Positions 51,871 to 61,000 of a DNA stretch of 64,000 nt are shown one piece after another (position 1 is the first letter of the stretch; every line of letters starts with the position of its first letter). Under the pieces are notes generated by a model that saw nothing but the letters and a program-made list of their open reading frames with translations, was not told where the DNA came from and did not search any database. The DNA comes from Bradyrhizobium sp. (GTDB lineage: Bacteria > Pseudomonadota > Alphaproteobacteria > Rhizobiales > Xanthobacteraceae). A program made the translations under genes and the position numbers. The stretch covers positions 1-64,000 of the forward strand of contig NZ_JALHLP010000010.1 in NCBI RefSeq assembly GCF_022844465.1, written 5' to 3'.

Positions 51871-52113
51871 ATGCCTCACAATTGGTGGACCCGAAGAATC
51901 CTTGTTCTGGCCGCGACCGCGGCCTTGATCGCCGGCGCTACCGTCGCGGCCGGGCTTTCTCACCCCGAGCCAGCCGCAAGCGCGGCGCTGGGGCCTGACT
52001 GGCAGTGCAGCCGGCTGGCGTTGGTGTTCACGACCTGTAGCCGGGTAAAGAATACCGAGGCCGTGCCGGTTCGCATGGCCAAAATACCGGTGTGCCTGCG
52101 GCTGCGGACGTAA
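51871..52113 (+). CDS. Small exported or membrane-anchored protein
   Basis: An 80-residue protein. MPHNWWTRRILVLAATAALI begins a signal or anchor segment, and the remaining 45 residues include GPDWQCSRLALVFTTCSRV with two cysteines. The ATG at 51871 is preceded by GGAGCGACC; another in-frame ATG at 51838 has GAGG at good spacing, so the N-terminus could be 11 residues longer. The family is not recognised; two Cys about 12 residues apart in an exported protein suggest a disulfide. Confidence 0.6.
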   Translation: MPHNWWTRRILVLAATAALIAGATVAAGLSHPEPAASAALGPDWQCSRLALVFTTCSRVKNTEAVPVRMAKIPVCLRLRT

Positions 52114-52156
52114 TAGAATCCGACCGGAGCGGATCTGGCTGCGATTGGAGCTTCCC

Positions 52157-52453
52157 ATGCAACAACTGTCTCGCCTCGTGATGGCCGCCTCGGCTGCGGC
52201 CTTCCTTTCCTTGCCGACATGCGCCGCACTCGCCCAGAGCGTTCCGAATGCCGGAGCGGCGACGGCGGCGTCGTCCACCGCAGCGCCGGAAGCGGCTGGC
52301 ACGGAAAAGCCGGCGCCCAAGAAAAAGAAACCGACCAAGATGACGCGAAAGCAGGAGATCGATCAATCGATCGATCGTGGCACCGTGCCTGCGCGCTACC
52401 GCAGTTCGGTGCCGAAGGAGTATCACCAGTACATCCCGTTCGATAAGCGATAG
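52157..52453 (+). CDS. Small exported protein with basic C-terminus
   Basis: A 98-residue protein with a Sec signal (LVMAASAAAFLSLPTCAALA, cleaved before QSVP). An Ala/Ser/Thr-rich linker leads into a Lys-rich segment (EKPAPKKKKPTKMTRKQEID) and a compact end RYRSSVPKEYHQYIPFDKR. The family is not named to my knowledge. The ATG at 52157 has GGAG 6 bases upstream. It lies 43 bases after the previous small exported gene, and the two may share a transcript. Confidence 0.65.
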   Translation: MQQLSRLVMAASAAAFLSLPTCAALAQSVPNAGAATAASSTAAPEAAGTEKPAPKKKKPTKMTRKQEIDQSIDRGTVPARYRSSVPKEYHQYIPFDKR

Positions 52454-52839
52454 CGCCAAGCGAGGCTTGTGGCCCCATTTGTTCCAGCAATCTCCGGAAT
52501 ACTGGGAGCGTTGTCGCGGCGGAGTGGTGGCGGGCGCTCGCTCCCGAACAGGTCTTCGCGCCTCGCGGCGGAAAAATCCGGTGATTCCATAAAAATCAAC
52601 TCGGTCGAACGGTCTTTTAAAATCTCTTTAAGCTAAAAATGAGTTGCTATTCGGGCCGCACCGCCGCGCGGCCCGAATAGCCGGGCGCCGCCCCTTCACC
52701 TACCCCAGGGAGACGCGCGCTCGGCTATTTGTCGGCATTGTCGGCTATCCGCGCTCCGACGCAAGCACAGGAAGCGAGCCGGGCGGATGTTTCACGCCGC
52801 TGCGAGCCGTCTGCCAAGGCCGTTTGCGAAAGACCGGCG
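52454..52839. other. Intergenic region with a long hairpin
   Basis: About 385 bases between convergent genes. The only structure seen is the 13-bp inverted repeat at 52647-52680, listed separately. Around 52580-52650 the sequence is clearly more AT-rich than the surroundings. No gene with support was found. Confidence 0.55.
52647..52680. terminator. Long hairpin downstream of rlpA-like gene
   Basis: Perfect 13-bp arms CTATTCGGGCCGC and GCGGCCCGAATAG flank an 8-base loop. On the minus strand the hairpin is followed by CAACTCATTTTTAG, with a T-run a few bases late, so it may end the rlpA-like transcript. Confidence 0.5.
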
Positions 52840-53256
52840 CTATTCATAGCCGGCGCGTCGCACGTTGACGCGGCAGAGCCCGTCGCAGCCGATCTCGCGC
52901 GCGGCGCCGAGCGAAAAATCGAGCACACGGCCGCGGGCATATGGGCCACGGTCCTGCACCGGACACCGGATCTTCTTGCCGTTTTCGAGATTGGTGACGA
53001 CGAAGATGGTACCGAAAGCCTCGGTGCGGTGCGCGCAGGAAACTTCATGGGGCTTGAATCGCTTGCCGCGCGCGTCCAACGTGCCCTGCCAATAGACGGA
53101 GGCTTCCTGATTGTCCGCGGGAGGGCGGGCAATCCGTCCCATCCACTTCTCCTGAAAGGTGTCGGCGACCGCTGCCGATGATGTCAGCGTCAGCGCCAAC
53201 GCGGCGAACTGGAATCTCGGGGCGATATGCGCTTCGCGACGGCGATTTACTGCCAT
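52840..53256 (-). CDS. RlpA-like double-psi beta-barrel protein
   Basis: A 138-residue exported protein. A signal segment (FQFAALALTLTSSAAVA) is followed by a DPBB domain: SVYWQGTLDARGKRFKPHEVSCAHR and ENGKKIRCPVQDRGPYARGRVLDFSLGAAREIG, in which the Asp of QDRGPY is the conserved catalytic-type acid of RlpA/expansin lytic transglycosylases. It lacks a SPOR domain and is shorter than E. coli RlpA. Activity on denuded glycan strands is inferred. The start at 53256 is the ATG that leaves a sensible signal peptide; the frame is open to 53355. Confidence 0.8.
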   Translation of the reverse strand: MAVNRRREAHIAPRFQFAALALTLTSSAAVADTFQEKWMGRIARPPADNQEASVYWQGTLDARGKRFKPHEVSCAHRTEAFGTIFVVTNLENGKKIRCPVQDRGPYARGRVLDFSLGAAREIGCDGLCRVNVRRAGYE

Positions 53257-53422
53257 GGCGTCAACATTCTGTTGCAAGACCACCTCGGTTCCTCCGAGGT
53301 TCCAGCAATCCTCCCTGCCGACTTTGGCGCCGGCGTGGCGGCGGATGGGCGGCAATGCGCCAAAACTGGTCGCTTATCCCGCAAGCTGGTCTGCGATATC
53401 CCGGCGTGAGCGGCTGCGCTAA

Positions 53423-54019
53423 CTAGCCCACCACCGCCGCCTCGCGTTCGCCGAACGCGGCGCAATCCGCGCGCACCGTCTCCAGCGATCTGCGAAGCCA
53501 GGTCTTGATCGTGCCGACAGGTACCCCGAATCGTTCCGCCAGCGACTGCCGGCTTTCACCGTCGATATAGGCGAGCGACAGCAGTTGCTGGCGTTCGTCC
53601 GGAAGCTGGCGGAGCAGGGTCGCAGCGATCGGCCGGGCGCGGTCGTAGTCGAACGCATCCGCTGCATCCGGTGTCGGCTCCGCGACAAGGAGGGCGTGGT
53701 CGAGATCGGTGGTCGGCAGCGTCTTGAGGCGGGCGGCGTCGATGGCGGTGTTGCGGACGATGACGGACATCCAGCTGATTGGCGAGGAGCGCTCCGGATC
53801 GAAGTTCGGCGCGCTCCGCCAGATCTTCACATAGGCCTCCTGCAGGATGTCCTCCACTTCGGATCCGCGGGCGTACACGGCGCAGGCGGTCTTGCGCATC
53901 TTCCGGTAGGTGAGCGCGTAGAGTTCGGTGAACGCGGCGTCTTCGCCGGTGGCGGCGCGCGCGATCAGGGAGGAAAGATGATCCCTGGCTTCGGTATTTT
54001 TTGCGTGACCGAGTTTCAT
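53423..54019 (-). CDS. ECF sigma factor (SigK-like), no adjacent membrane anti-sigma gene
   Basis: A 198-residue extracytoplasmic-function sigma factor. Region 2 is FTELYALTYRKMRKTACAVYARGSEVEDILQEAYVKIW with PISWMSVIVRNTAIDAAR as region 2.4, and region 4 has QLPDERQQLLSLAYIDGESRQSLAERFGVPVGTIKTWLRR. These features match the sigma factors usually paired with a RskA-type membrane anti-sigma factor, but no such gene follows. ATG 54019 is chosen over a GTG at 54028. It lies 104 bases downstream of the chrR-like gene on the same strand, so it may be expressed with that pair. Confidence 0.88.
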   Translation of the reverse strand: MKLGHAKNTEARDHLSSLIARAATGEDAAFTELYALTYRKMRKTACAVYARGSEVEDILQEAYVKIWRSAPNFDPERSSPISWMSVIVRNTAIDAARLKTLPTTDLDHALLVAEPTPDAADAFDYDRARPIAATLLRQLPDERQQLLSLAYIDGESRQSLAERFGVPVGTIKTWLRRSLETVRADCAAFGEREAAVVG

Positions 54020-54123
54020 CTGATCCACCGGAGCTGCAGCCTTGTCTCCCTCGGGAAACGATCTGGCTTGGCCGTTGGATCACCTGGTCAGGGGTCGGCG
54101 TCCCGGCGGCGGTCCGGGAGAAA

Positions 54124-54771
54124 TCAGAGACGTACGAACGGACTGATCAGGCGACCGAAGAAGCCGTTCATGCGCAGATCGCCCGTCATCGCCACCAGGC
54201 AAAGGCAGGGCTCGCCGGCTCCAACGATGGGTTGATGGTCCAGTTCGTCGTCGCCGAAATCAAAATCGCCAGGTCCGTACTGGCCGCCTTCATGGCTGAA
54301 GCTGCCGCGCAGCACGCATGTCAGTTCCGTTCCAGTATGGGTATGCTCCAGCATGCGCGTACCCGGCGCCGATTGAAGCAGGAACGCCCGAGATCGCGCC
54401 GTTCCCGGCAACTCGATCGGACGAAGGATGATGCCTGGCGCAATTCGCCGGCGTCGCCCGATCCGGTAGTGCCTGAGGAGTTCCGGCAGGTCATGGTCCT
54501 CGTCGGCGTCATCGGGGACGCGATTGGAAACCGTTGAGGGTTCTGCTCGATCGAGCTGCGCCATGACAGTTTCAAAGGCGCCGGCCTTCATCGGCACCGG
54601 AGTTGCGGCATCAATGGACGATCCGCCGACGGCCTCGATCGCATGCACGAAGCGCTGACAGGCCGGGCAACGCGCCACATGAACCGCGACGACAAGATGT
54701 TCGCCGGCGTCGAGCGATCCGGCTGCGAAGCCGGCCAGCAGTTCCAGAGGGGGGTGATGGGTCACGGTCAT
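54124..54771 (-). CDS. chrR: ChrR-family zinc anti-sigma factor
   Basis: A 215-residue cytoplasmic anti-sigma factor. The N-terminal zinc anti-sigma domain has His6, His31, Cys35 and Cys38 (VHVARCPACQRF), at the same positions as the zinc ligands of Rhodobacter sphaeroides ChrR. The C-terminal cupin domain has MLEHTHTGTELTCVLRGSFS and GDFDFGDDELDHQP, the second metal site needed for the singlet-oxygen response. It should bind and inhibit the ECF sigma factor encoded just upstream. Its ATG overlaps the sigma stop by four bases, fixing the pair. Confidence 0.92.
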   Translation of the reverse strand: MTVTHHPPLELLAGFAAGSLDAGEHLVVAVHVARCPACQRFVHAIEAVGGSSIDAATPVPMKAGAFETVMAQLDRAEPSTVSNRVPDDADEDHDLPELLRHYRIGRRRRIAPGIILRPIELPGTARSRAFLLQSAPGTRMLEHTHTGTELTCVLRGSFSHEGGQYGPGDFDFGDDELDHQPIVGAGEPCLCLVAMTGDLRMNGFFGRLISPFVRL

Positions 54772-55313
54772 TTGATTTCGTCCAGCAGGGCTCTCAGGCG
54801 GTTCATCGCCAATCTGATCCTCGATTTCACGGTGCCTAGGGGTATTCCGAGCAGCTCCGCAATTTCGGAGTGTGGACGCTCCTCGATGAACGACAGCCGG
54901 ATCGCCATCGTTTGCTCTTCGGACAGTCGGGACAGCGCGGCGGCAATGCGGTCGGCCTCGTCGCTGCGCACCAGCATGTGATCGATCGGTTCGGCCGGAT
55001 CGACGAGATAATCCAGCTCCGCGCCATAATCGATAGAACCGGAGCGGGCTTTCCGCCTCACTGCGTCGATCCGCAGGTTGCGAGCGATGGTGAAAATCCA
55101 GGCCGATGCACCGGCGGTATCAGGATCAAACTGAGCGGCCTTCCGCCACACCGTCAGCAGGGTTTCCTGCGCGATTTCTTCCGCGTCGTCCTTGCCGGCG
55201 CCGGCCTTCAACATCATCCCCTTTACGCGCGGGGCAAAATGCTCAAACAGCCGTCCGAACGCCTCGCGGTCACCATGTGCTGCGACGCGTCCGATCAAAT
55301 TCGCCCACTCCAC
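54768..55313 (-). CDS. rpoE: RpoE-type ECF sigma factor (ECF11, singlet-oxygen response type)
   Basis: A 181-residue sigma factor. Region 2 runs EAFGRLFEHFAPRVKGMMLKAGAGKDDAEEIAQETLLTVW, then ASAWIFTIARNLRIDAVRR. Region 4 is LSEEQTMAIRLSFIEERPHSEIAELLGIPLGTVKSRIRLAMNRLR. Paired with ChrR by a four-base overlap, it belongs to the group controlling responses to singlet oxygen and organic peroxides. The start is taken as GTG at 55313 because AGGA lies 5 bases upstream and the protein then begins like homologues (VEWANLIGRVAAHGD). Confidence 0.9.
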   Translation of the reverse strand: MEWANLIGRVAAHGDREAFGRLFEHFAPRVKGMMLKAGAGKDDAEEIAQETLLTVWRKAAQFDPDTAGASAWIFTIARNLRIDAVRRKARSGSIDYGAELDYLVDPAEPIDHMLVRSDEADRIAAALSRLSEEQTMAIRLSFIEERPHSEIAELLGIPLGTVKSRIRLAMNRLRALLDEIK

Positions 55314-55645
55314 CGCTATCCTGACCGTTACCTTGGGCCTTTCGTTACCGTATCTGCGCAATCGGAACGATCGGAAGCCCGCCATCGATGGACGCGATTT
55401 TGGCAGCATCCGGATCGCTTGGAAACCATGGGTCATTGCGCCGCTCAAGGATATTTCCCAATAAACGACAAGGTTTGGCGTTCGGATCACCTTTTTCATC
55501 TGTGGATCGGCCTTGCCCGAGGGCGCGGACGTGGTGGACCCAAATGTCCGGCGTGATCGAAGCCATTGCATTCATGGCGTCGGCAGGTGAAGCACGGAAG
55601 GCGCGATCCACCTGATCTGGGGACGCCGGAGCGAGGTAGTTGGCA
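55314..55645. other. Divergent control region between the rpoE-like gene and the MDR gene
   Basis: About 330 bases holding the promoters of two divergent genes. A possible RpoE-type autoregulatory promoter on the minus strand is listed at 55462-55489. No gene with support lies here. Confidence 0.5.
55462..55489 (-). promoter_or_regulatory. Possible RpoE/ECF11-type autoregulatory promoter
   Basis: On the minus strand TGATCC (55484-55489) is followed after 16 bases by CGTTTA. TGATCC is the -35 element known for ChrR-controlled sigma factors of Rhodobacter, and a CGT-type -10 is expected. It is 149 bases upstream of the sigma GTG. The -10 match is partial. Confidence 0.3.
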
Positions 55646-56659
55646 ATGAAGGTCTGGCAGGTCGCACGGGAGTGGTCGATCGATGGCATGGAACTGGTAG
55701 AGCGGCCGGAACCCGTACCGGGTCCGGGCCAGGTCGCGGTCCGGATCCGTGCTGCGTCATTGAACTACCGGGACCTCCTGACCGTGCTGGGAAAGGGAGG
55801 GGCCTACAAGCTGCCGCTCACGCCGTTTTCCGATGCGGCCGGAGAGGTCGTGGCGGTTGGCGCGAACGTCACCCGCGTCGCGGTTGGCGATCACGTCTGT
55901 CCCATGTTCTTTCAATCCTGGTTTGACGGCAAACCGTCCGCGGCCGGCCGGCGCCTCGCGCTGGGCGGCACGAGTCCTGGCGTACTGCAGGAGGTATTGG
56001 TCCTCGATGCGGAGGGCGTGAGCAGGGTTCCGCGCCACCTCACATCGCTGGAAGCCGCCACCTTGCCATGCGCCGCGCTCACTGCCTGGCGCGCGCTGTT
56101 CGTCGAAGCAAACCTGCGGCCCGGCGAGACCGTGCTGGTGCAGGGCACCGGCGGCGTGTCCATTTTTGCGCTGCAGTTCGCCAAGCTTGCGGGCGCGGCC
56201 GTCATCGTGACCTCGTCAAGCGACGAAAAACTCGAGCGGGCCAAGGCCCTCGGCGCCGATCATACGATCAACTATCGCGCCGTTCGCGAGTGGGGCAGGG
56301 CTGCAGCCGGCTGGGCGGGCGGAGGCGTCGATCACATCGTCGAGGTCGGCGGCAAGGACACATTCCCGCAATCGCTTGAAGCCGCGCGGGTGGGCGGCAC
56401 CATCCTTGTCATCGGGGTGCTGTCCGGCTTTGCCCAGGAGATCGCCATCCCGACCCTGTTCGGAAAGAATCTGCACGTGATCGGCCTGTCGGTCGGAAGC
56501 CGGCGAATGTTCGAGGAAATGGCCGCGGCCATCGGGCGCAATGGCATGAAGCCTGTGATCGACCGGACCGTGGCGTTCGGTGCGGTACCCGAGGCGCTGC
56601 GGCTCATGCAGCAAGGCGGCCATTTCGGCAAGATCGCGATTCAATTTCCCGGCGCCTGA
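55646..56659 (+). CDS. Zinc-independent MDR alcohol dehydrogenase/quinone oxidoreductase-like protein
   Basis: A 337-residue medium-chain dehydrogenase. The GroES-like domain has RAASLNYRDLLTVLG and PFSDAAGEVVAVGANV; the NAD(P) domain has VLVQGTGGVSIFALQFAKLAGA with the GTGGVS nucleotide motif. The zinc-ligand cysteines of alcohol dehydrogenases are missing, so it is of the quinone-reductase/enoyl-reductase type and probably NADPH-linked. The ATG at 55646 follows GCGAGGTAG. It is divergent from the rpoE-chrR pair and could be one of its targets, which is inference from position only. Confidence 0.88.
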   Translation: MKVWQVAREWSIDGMELVERPEPVPGPGQVAVRIRAASLNYRDLLTVLGKGGAYKLPLTPFSDAAGEVVAVGANVTRVAVGDHVCPMFFQSWFDGKPSAAGRRLALGGTSPGVLQEVLVLDAEGVSRVPRHLTSLEAATLPCAALTAWRALFVEANLRPGETVLVQGTGGVSIFALQFAKLAGAAVIVTSSSDEKLERAKALGADHTINYRAVREWGRAAAGWAGGGVDHIVEVGGKDTFPQSLEAARVGGTILVIGVLSGFAQEIAIPTLFGKNLHVIGLSVGSRRMFEEMAAAIGRNGMKPVIDRTVAFGAVPEALRLMQQGGHFGKIAIQFPGA

Positions 56660-56673
56660 GCGGCGGGCAGCTA

Positions 56674-56793
56674 TCAGGAACAGATCCAGATGATTGCCGC
56701 CGCAATTGGCAGGCCCATGCTGAACGCCCCCAGAATCGCCGACAAAAATTCGGAAACCACGCCAGCTTCGGGTCGTGCCCGCGGTAGCGACAT
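56674..56793 (-). CDS. 39-residue small membrane protein
   Basis: A minus-strand ATG at 56793 has AAGGAG exactly 7 bases upstream. The ORF starts MSLPRARPEAGVVSEFLSAI and continues into a single hydrophobic helix (LGAFSMGLPIAAAIIWICS), ending at 56674. The N-terminal third is polar, so the protein should be a one-pass inner-membrane peptide with its C-terminus at the membrane surface. No family is known to me. The ribosome site is among the best of the small genes in the window. Confidence 0.55.
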   Translation of the reverse strand: MSLPRARPEAGVVSEFLSAILGAFSMGLPIAAAIIWICS

Positions 56794-56944
56794 GATGCGG
56801 CTCCTTGGATATCTGCGAGCCCTTGCGCCCGCCCCAGGATGATCTCTCAATGGCGTCTTCGGGCCCAAGGCCTGCGACCTGTCCCCCGTGCCGAGCATGC
56901 TGATGGAGCGTGGTTAACAATCAGTTAACGAAGCGTTCGCCGCT

Positions 56945-57202
56945 TCAGACTTCCCAATCCTGAAATCCGTATTCGCGATAGACGACGGCGCGATCGGCGT
57001 GCGGATTGAGCCGGCACTTTGCCTGCGCCAGATGCAGGTTGAGGGTTCCGGGCTGGCAGTTGGCGGCCAACAGCTTCTTGATCTCGTCCATCTGCTGGCG
57101 CGATTGCTGGGTCGGTTCAAGCTGCTCGAGCGCGACCAGCGCGGTCGCCAGCGCTTCGGTGACGACCCAATCGTCGTGGCCGGTGATTCCCTTCTTTGGC
57201 AT
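56945..57202 (-). CDS. Hypothetical 85-residue protein
   Basis: A soluble protein starting MPKKGITGHDDWVVTEALAT, with an Ala/Leu-rich helix (ALATALVALEQLEPTQQSRQ) and a Cys in each half (AANCQPG and AKCRLNPH), ending YREYGFQDWEV. The composition and codon use match neighbouring genes. The ATG at 57202 is preceded by AAGGATGC. I do not recognise the family and no partner gene is adjacent. Confidence 0.65.
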   Translation of the reverse strand: MPKKGITGHDDWVVTEALATALVALEQLEPTQQSRQQMDEIKKLLAANCQPGTLNLHLAQAKCRLNPHADRAVVYREYGFQDWEV

Positions 57203-57320
57203 GACGACCGCATCCTTCTTCAGGGCGACGGAAGCAAATTAACACGAGCAATTTAGGCCCGCATGCCAGTCGAGTCGATAATGACGTCGAAATTACGAAC
57301 GCGGCCTTGGAGGGCGATCA

Positions 57321-57581
57321 TCACTTGACCTGGCGCTGCCGCCGGTCCCGCCGCGGCTTGCCTCCGGTGTAGTACGGGTTGACGACGCACTGGGCGGCGC
57401 GGCCCGCCGCCGACATGTTGCACTGTGCCAGCGAGGTGTAGCCGCATTCGAAGTAATAGTCGTTCCAGCGCTGGTAGATCTGCAGGCAGACGGGATAGCG
57501 TGGATCATAGGTCTGCGCCTGCGCAGGCGGCGCGGTCAAAGTCGCTGCAATCGTCAAGAGCGCAAAGGCGGCGATGCGCAT
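57321..57581 (-). CDS. DUF3551 exported protein
   Basis: An 86-residue protein with a Sec signal (RIAAFALLTIAATLTAPPAQA, cleaved before QTYDP). The mature part has the DUF3551 pattern: YPVCLQIYQRWNDYYFECGYTSLAQCNMSAAGRAAQCVVNPYY, with four cysteines likely to form two disulfides, then a basic tail. The family is abundant in Bradyrhizobium and its function is unknown. The ATG at 57581 is fixed by the signal peptide. It is followed upstream by tRNA-Arg on the same strand. Confidence 0.85.
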   Translation of the reverse strand: MRIAAFALLTIAATLTAPPAQAQTYDPRYPVCLQIYQRWNDYYFECGYTSLAQCNMSAAGRAAQCVVNPYYTGGKPRRDRRQRQVK

Positions 57582-57651
57582 GAGAAATCTTTCTGGGAGT
57601 TTGTTGCCAGATCGGATGCAGGGAACATTTCGCAGCGGTCCCGAACGAAAT

Positions 57652-57728
57652 TGGCGGTCCCAGCAGGATTCGAACCTGCAACCCACGGAGTAGAAATCCG
57701 TTACTCTATCCAGTTGAGCTATGGGACC
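57652..57728 (-). tRNA. tRNA-Arg (anticodon TCT)
   Basis: A 77-base minus-strand cloverleaf beginning GGTCCCATAGCTCAACTGG and ending with encoded CCA (57652-57654). The anticodon stem ACGGA / TCCGT encloses the loop TTTCTAC, giving TCT. The T-arm TGCAGGTTCGAATCCTGC is intact and the discriminator base is G. Confidence 0.95.
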
Positions 57729-58033
57729 GTCTTGGGCGGTGTCTGGCCCGGTAGCCAGCCTGGCCCTTTCTAGCACTGCCAATATGAAAAATCCGCTTTC
57801 CAGCCAAGCCGGTCGAACCGATTTCTGGGGGGCGGCGACTAAATCAGACGGCGGATCTCTACCCCGTTTCCGCCCCTGATACGGAACCAGCCGCTGCCGC
57901 GGGGGGATCGTTTGGACTGCCCGAGCCATGCGTGCGAACCTTTCGCAAGACCGATTCCACCGCCATCAGCCCGTCACCTTTTCACGCATTTTCCTGAGGT
58001 TGCGCGGATGATGTCCGCGACAAGGAGCCCATC
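57729..58033. other. Intergenic region before the alpha-2-macroglobulin gene
   Basis: About 305 bases between tRNA-Arg and the large gene. It must contain the promoters of both. No gene, repeat or clear promoter box was identified. Confidence 0.5.
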
Positions 58034-61000
58034 ATGATTGGTTTGGTTCGCGCCACAGTGATTTGCGCCACCCTGGCGCTCGGCCTGACGGCGACGCTGG
58101 CCGCGGATAAGGCCTTCAAGCGCGATGACCTCGCCGATTCCGCGTTGAAGCTGGAGGCCCAGATCAAGAGCGAAGCGGGGCCGGTCGCCAAATCCACCGC
58201 CACGCTGCGCAGCGACGCCGATGCCGCGTTCCGGCGGTCTGATTTTCGCACCGGCTTGCTGATTCTCGGGCAGATCGCGGCCAACGCGCCGGAGGACAGC
58301 GGCAACTGGCTGAAGCTTGCCAGGACCATCTTCCAGATCCGCGCCACCGGCTCCAGCGAACAGACTTTCCTGCTCGAGCGCGCTTCGACCGCGGCCTACA
58401 TCGCCTATCAGCGCGCCGGCAACGCCAATGAAGAGGCGGATGCGCTGGCGGTGCTGGGCCGGGCGATGTCCGATCGCAAGCTGTGGCGGCCGGCGCTGGA
58501 CGCGTTGCGGCTGTCGCTCGAGATGCGCGAAGTCGCCGAGGTTCGCGGCCAGTATGAGAAGATGCGCGACCAGCACGGCTTCCGGCTGCTGGACTATTCC
58601 GTGGATTCCGATGGCGCCACGCCGCGGGCCTGTTTCCAGTTCTCGGAGGACCTCGCCAAGCGGGTCGATTTCGCGCCCTACGTGGCGCAGGCCGGCACCG
58701 ACAAGCCGGCGCTGACCGCCGAGGGCAAGCAGCTCTGCGTCGACGGGCTGAAGCATGGCGAGCGCTATAACATCAACCTGCGCGCCGGCCTGCCGTCCAC
58801 GGTGAAGGAAAGCCTGCCCAAATCAGCTGAGTTCAACATCTACGTCCGCGACCGCAAGCCGTTCGTGCGCTTCACCGGGCGTGCCTATGTGCTGCCGCGC
58901 ACCGGCCAGCGCGGCATTCCGCTGGTCTCCGTCAATACGCCGTCCGTGAACGTCAACGTGTTCCGGATCGGCGACCGCAACCTGATCAACACGGTGGTCG
59001 ACAGTGACTTCCAGAAGACGCTGTCCGGCTACCAGCTCTCGGAGCTGGGCGACGCGCGCGGTGTCCAGGTCTGGTCCGGCGAACTCGCCACCGCCAGCAC
59101 GCTGAACCAGGACGTCGTGACGGCGTTCCCGGTCGACCAGGCGCTCGGCGATCTGCAGCCGGGCGTCTATGTCATGACCGCCGCGGCCAAGGGCGCCGGC
59201 AGCGGCGACGAAGATGGTTCGCTGGCGACGCAATGGTTCATCGTCTCCGACATGGGGCTGACCGCGTTTTCCGGCAATGACGGCATTCATGTCTTCGTCA
59301 ATTCGCTGGCCTCGACGGCGGCCGTCGCCAAGGCCGAGGTGCGGCTGGTTGCGCGCAACAATGAAATCCTGGCGACCCGCAAGACCGACGATACCGGCCA
59401 CGTGCTGTTCGAGGCCGGGCTGGCGCGCGGCGAGGGCGGGCTGTCTCCAGCCTTGCTGACGGTCACGAGCGAGAAGGCCGACTATGCCTTCCTCAGCCTG
59501 AAGACCAACGCCTTCGACCTGACCGACCGTGGCGTGTCGGGGCGGGCGGTGCCGGCGGGCGCCGACGCCTTTGTCTATGCCGAGCGGGGCGTCTATCGCT
59601 CCAGCGAGACGGTCTACCTGACCGCGCTGCTGCGCGACGGGCAGGGCAACGCCATGGTCGGTGCGCCGCTGACGCTGGTGGTCGAGCGGCCGGACGGCGT
59701 CGAATTCCGCCGCGCCTTGCTGGCGGATCAGGGCGCGGGCGGCCGATCCATCGCGGTGGCGCTCAATTCGGCGGTGCCGACCGGCACCTGGCGGGTGCGG
59801 GTCTTCACCGATCCCAAGGGCTCTGCGGTCGGCGAGACCACCTTCATGGTCGAGGACTACATCCCCGAGCGGATCGAATTCGATCTCTCGACCAAGGAGC
59901 AGGTGATCAAGGCCGAGGCTCCGGTTGAACTCAAGGTCGCCGGCAGGTTCCTCTACGGCGCGCCGGCCTCCGGCCTGCAGCTTGAGGGAGAAATGCTGGT
60001 GGTGCCCGCAGCCTCGGGGGGGCCGGGCTATCCCGGCTATCAGTTCGGCGTGGCGGACGAGGAGAGCGCCAGCAACGAGCGGACCCCGATCGAGAACCTG
60101 CCGGAGGCCGACGCCAACGGGATCGCGACCTTCCCGGTGTCGCTCGCCAAGCCGCCTTCGTCGACCCGCCCGCAGGAAGCGCAGATCTTCATCCGGATGG
60201 TGGAAACCGGCGGCCGGGCGGTCGAGCGCAAGCTGGTGCTGCCGGTGGCGCCGCAAGCGGCCCTGATCGGGATCAAGCCGCTGTTCGGCGACAAGAGCGT
60301 CGCCGAGGGCGACAAGGCGGAGTTCGACGTGGTGTTCGTCGGGACCGACGGCAAGCAAGTGGCGCGAAACGGCCTGCGCTTCGAGCTGCTGAAGATGGAA
60401 TCCCGCTACCAATGGTATCGCCAGAATTCGTCCTGGGAATATGAGCCGGTCAAGACGACCAAACGCGTGGCCGATGGCGAGCTGACGCTTGTTGCGGACA
60501 AACCGGCGCGAGTGTCGCTCGCGCCGCAGCCCGGCCGCTATCGCCTCGAGGTCAAATCGACCGAGGCGGACGGTCCGGTCACGTCGGTGCAGTTCGATGT
60601 CGGCTGGTACTCCGACGGCAGCGCCGATACGCCTGATCTGCTGGAGACCTCGATCGACAAACCGGAATACGCCTCCGGCGATACGATGGTGGTATCGGTC
60701 AACGCCCGCTCGGCCGGCAAGCTGACGGTCCACGTGCTTGGCGATCGCCTGCTGACGACGCAGACCGTCGATGTCAAGGAAGGCACCCAGCAGGTCAGGC
60801 TTGCCGTCGGCAGGGACTGGGGCACCGGCGCCTATGTGCTGGCGACGCTGCGCCGACCGCTCGACACCGCGGCGCTGCGGATGCCGGGGCGGGCGATCGG
60901 GCTGAAGTGGTTCGGTATCGACAAGAAGACGCGCACGCTCGCGGTCAACCTGTCGCCGCCGCCGCTGGTTCGGCCCGGCACCAACCTGAAGATTCCGGTC

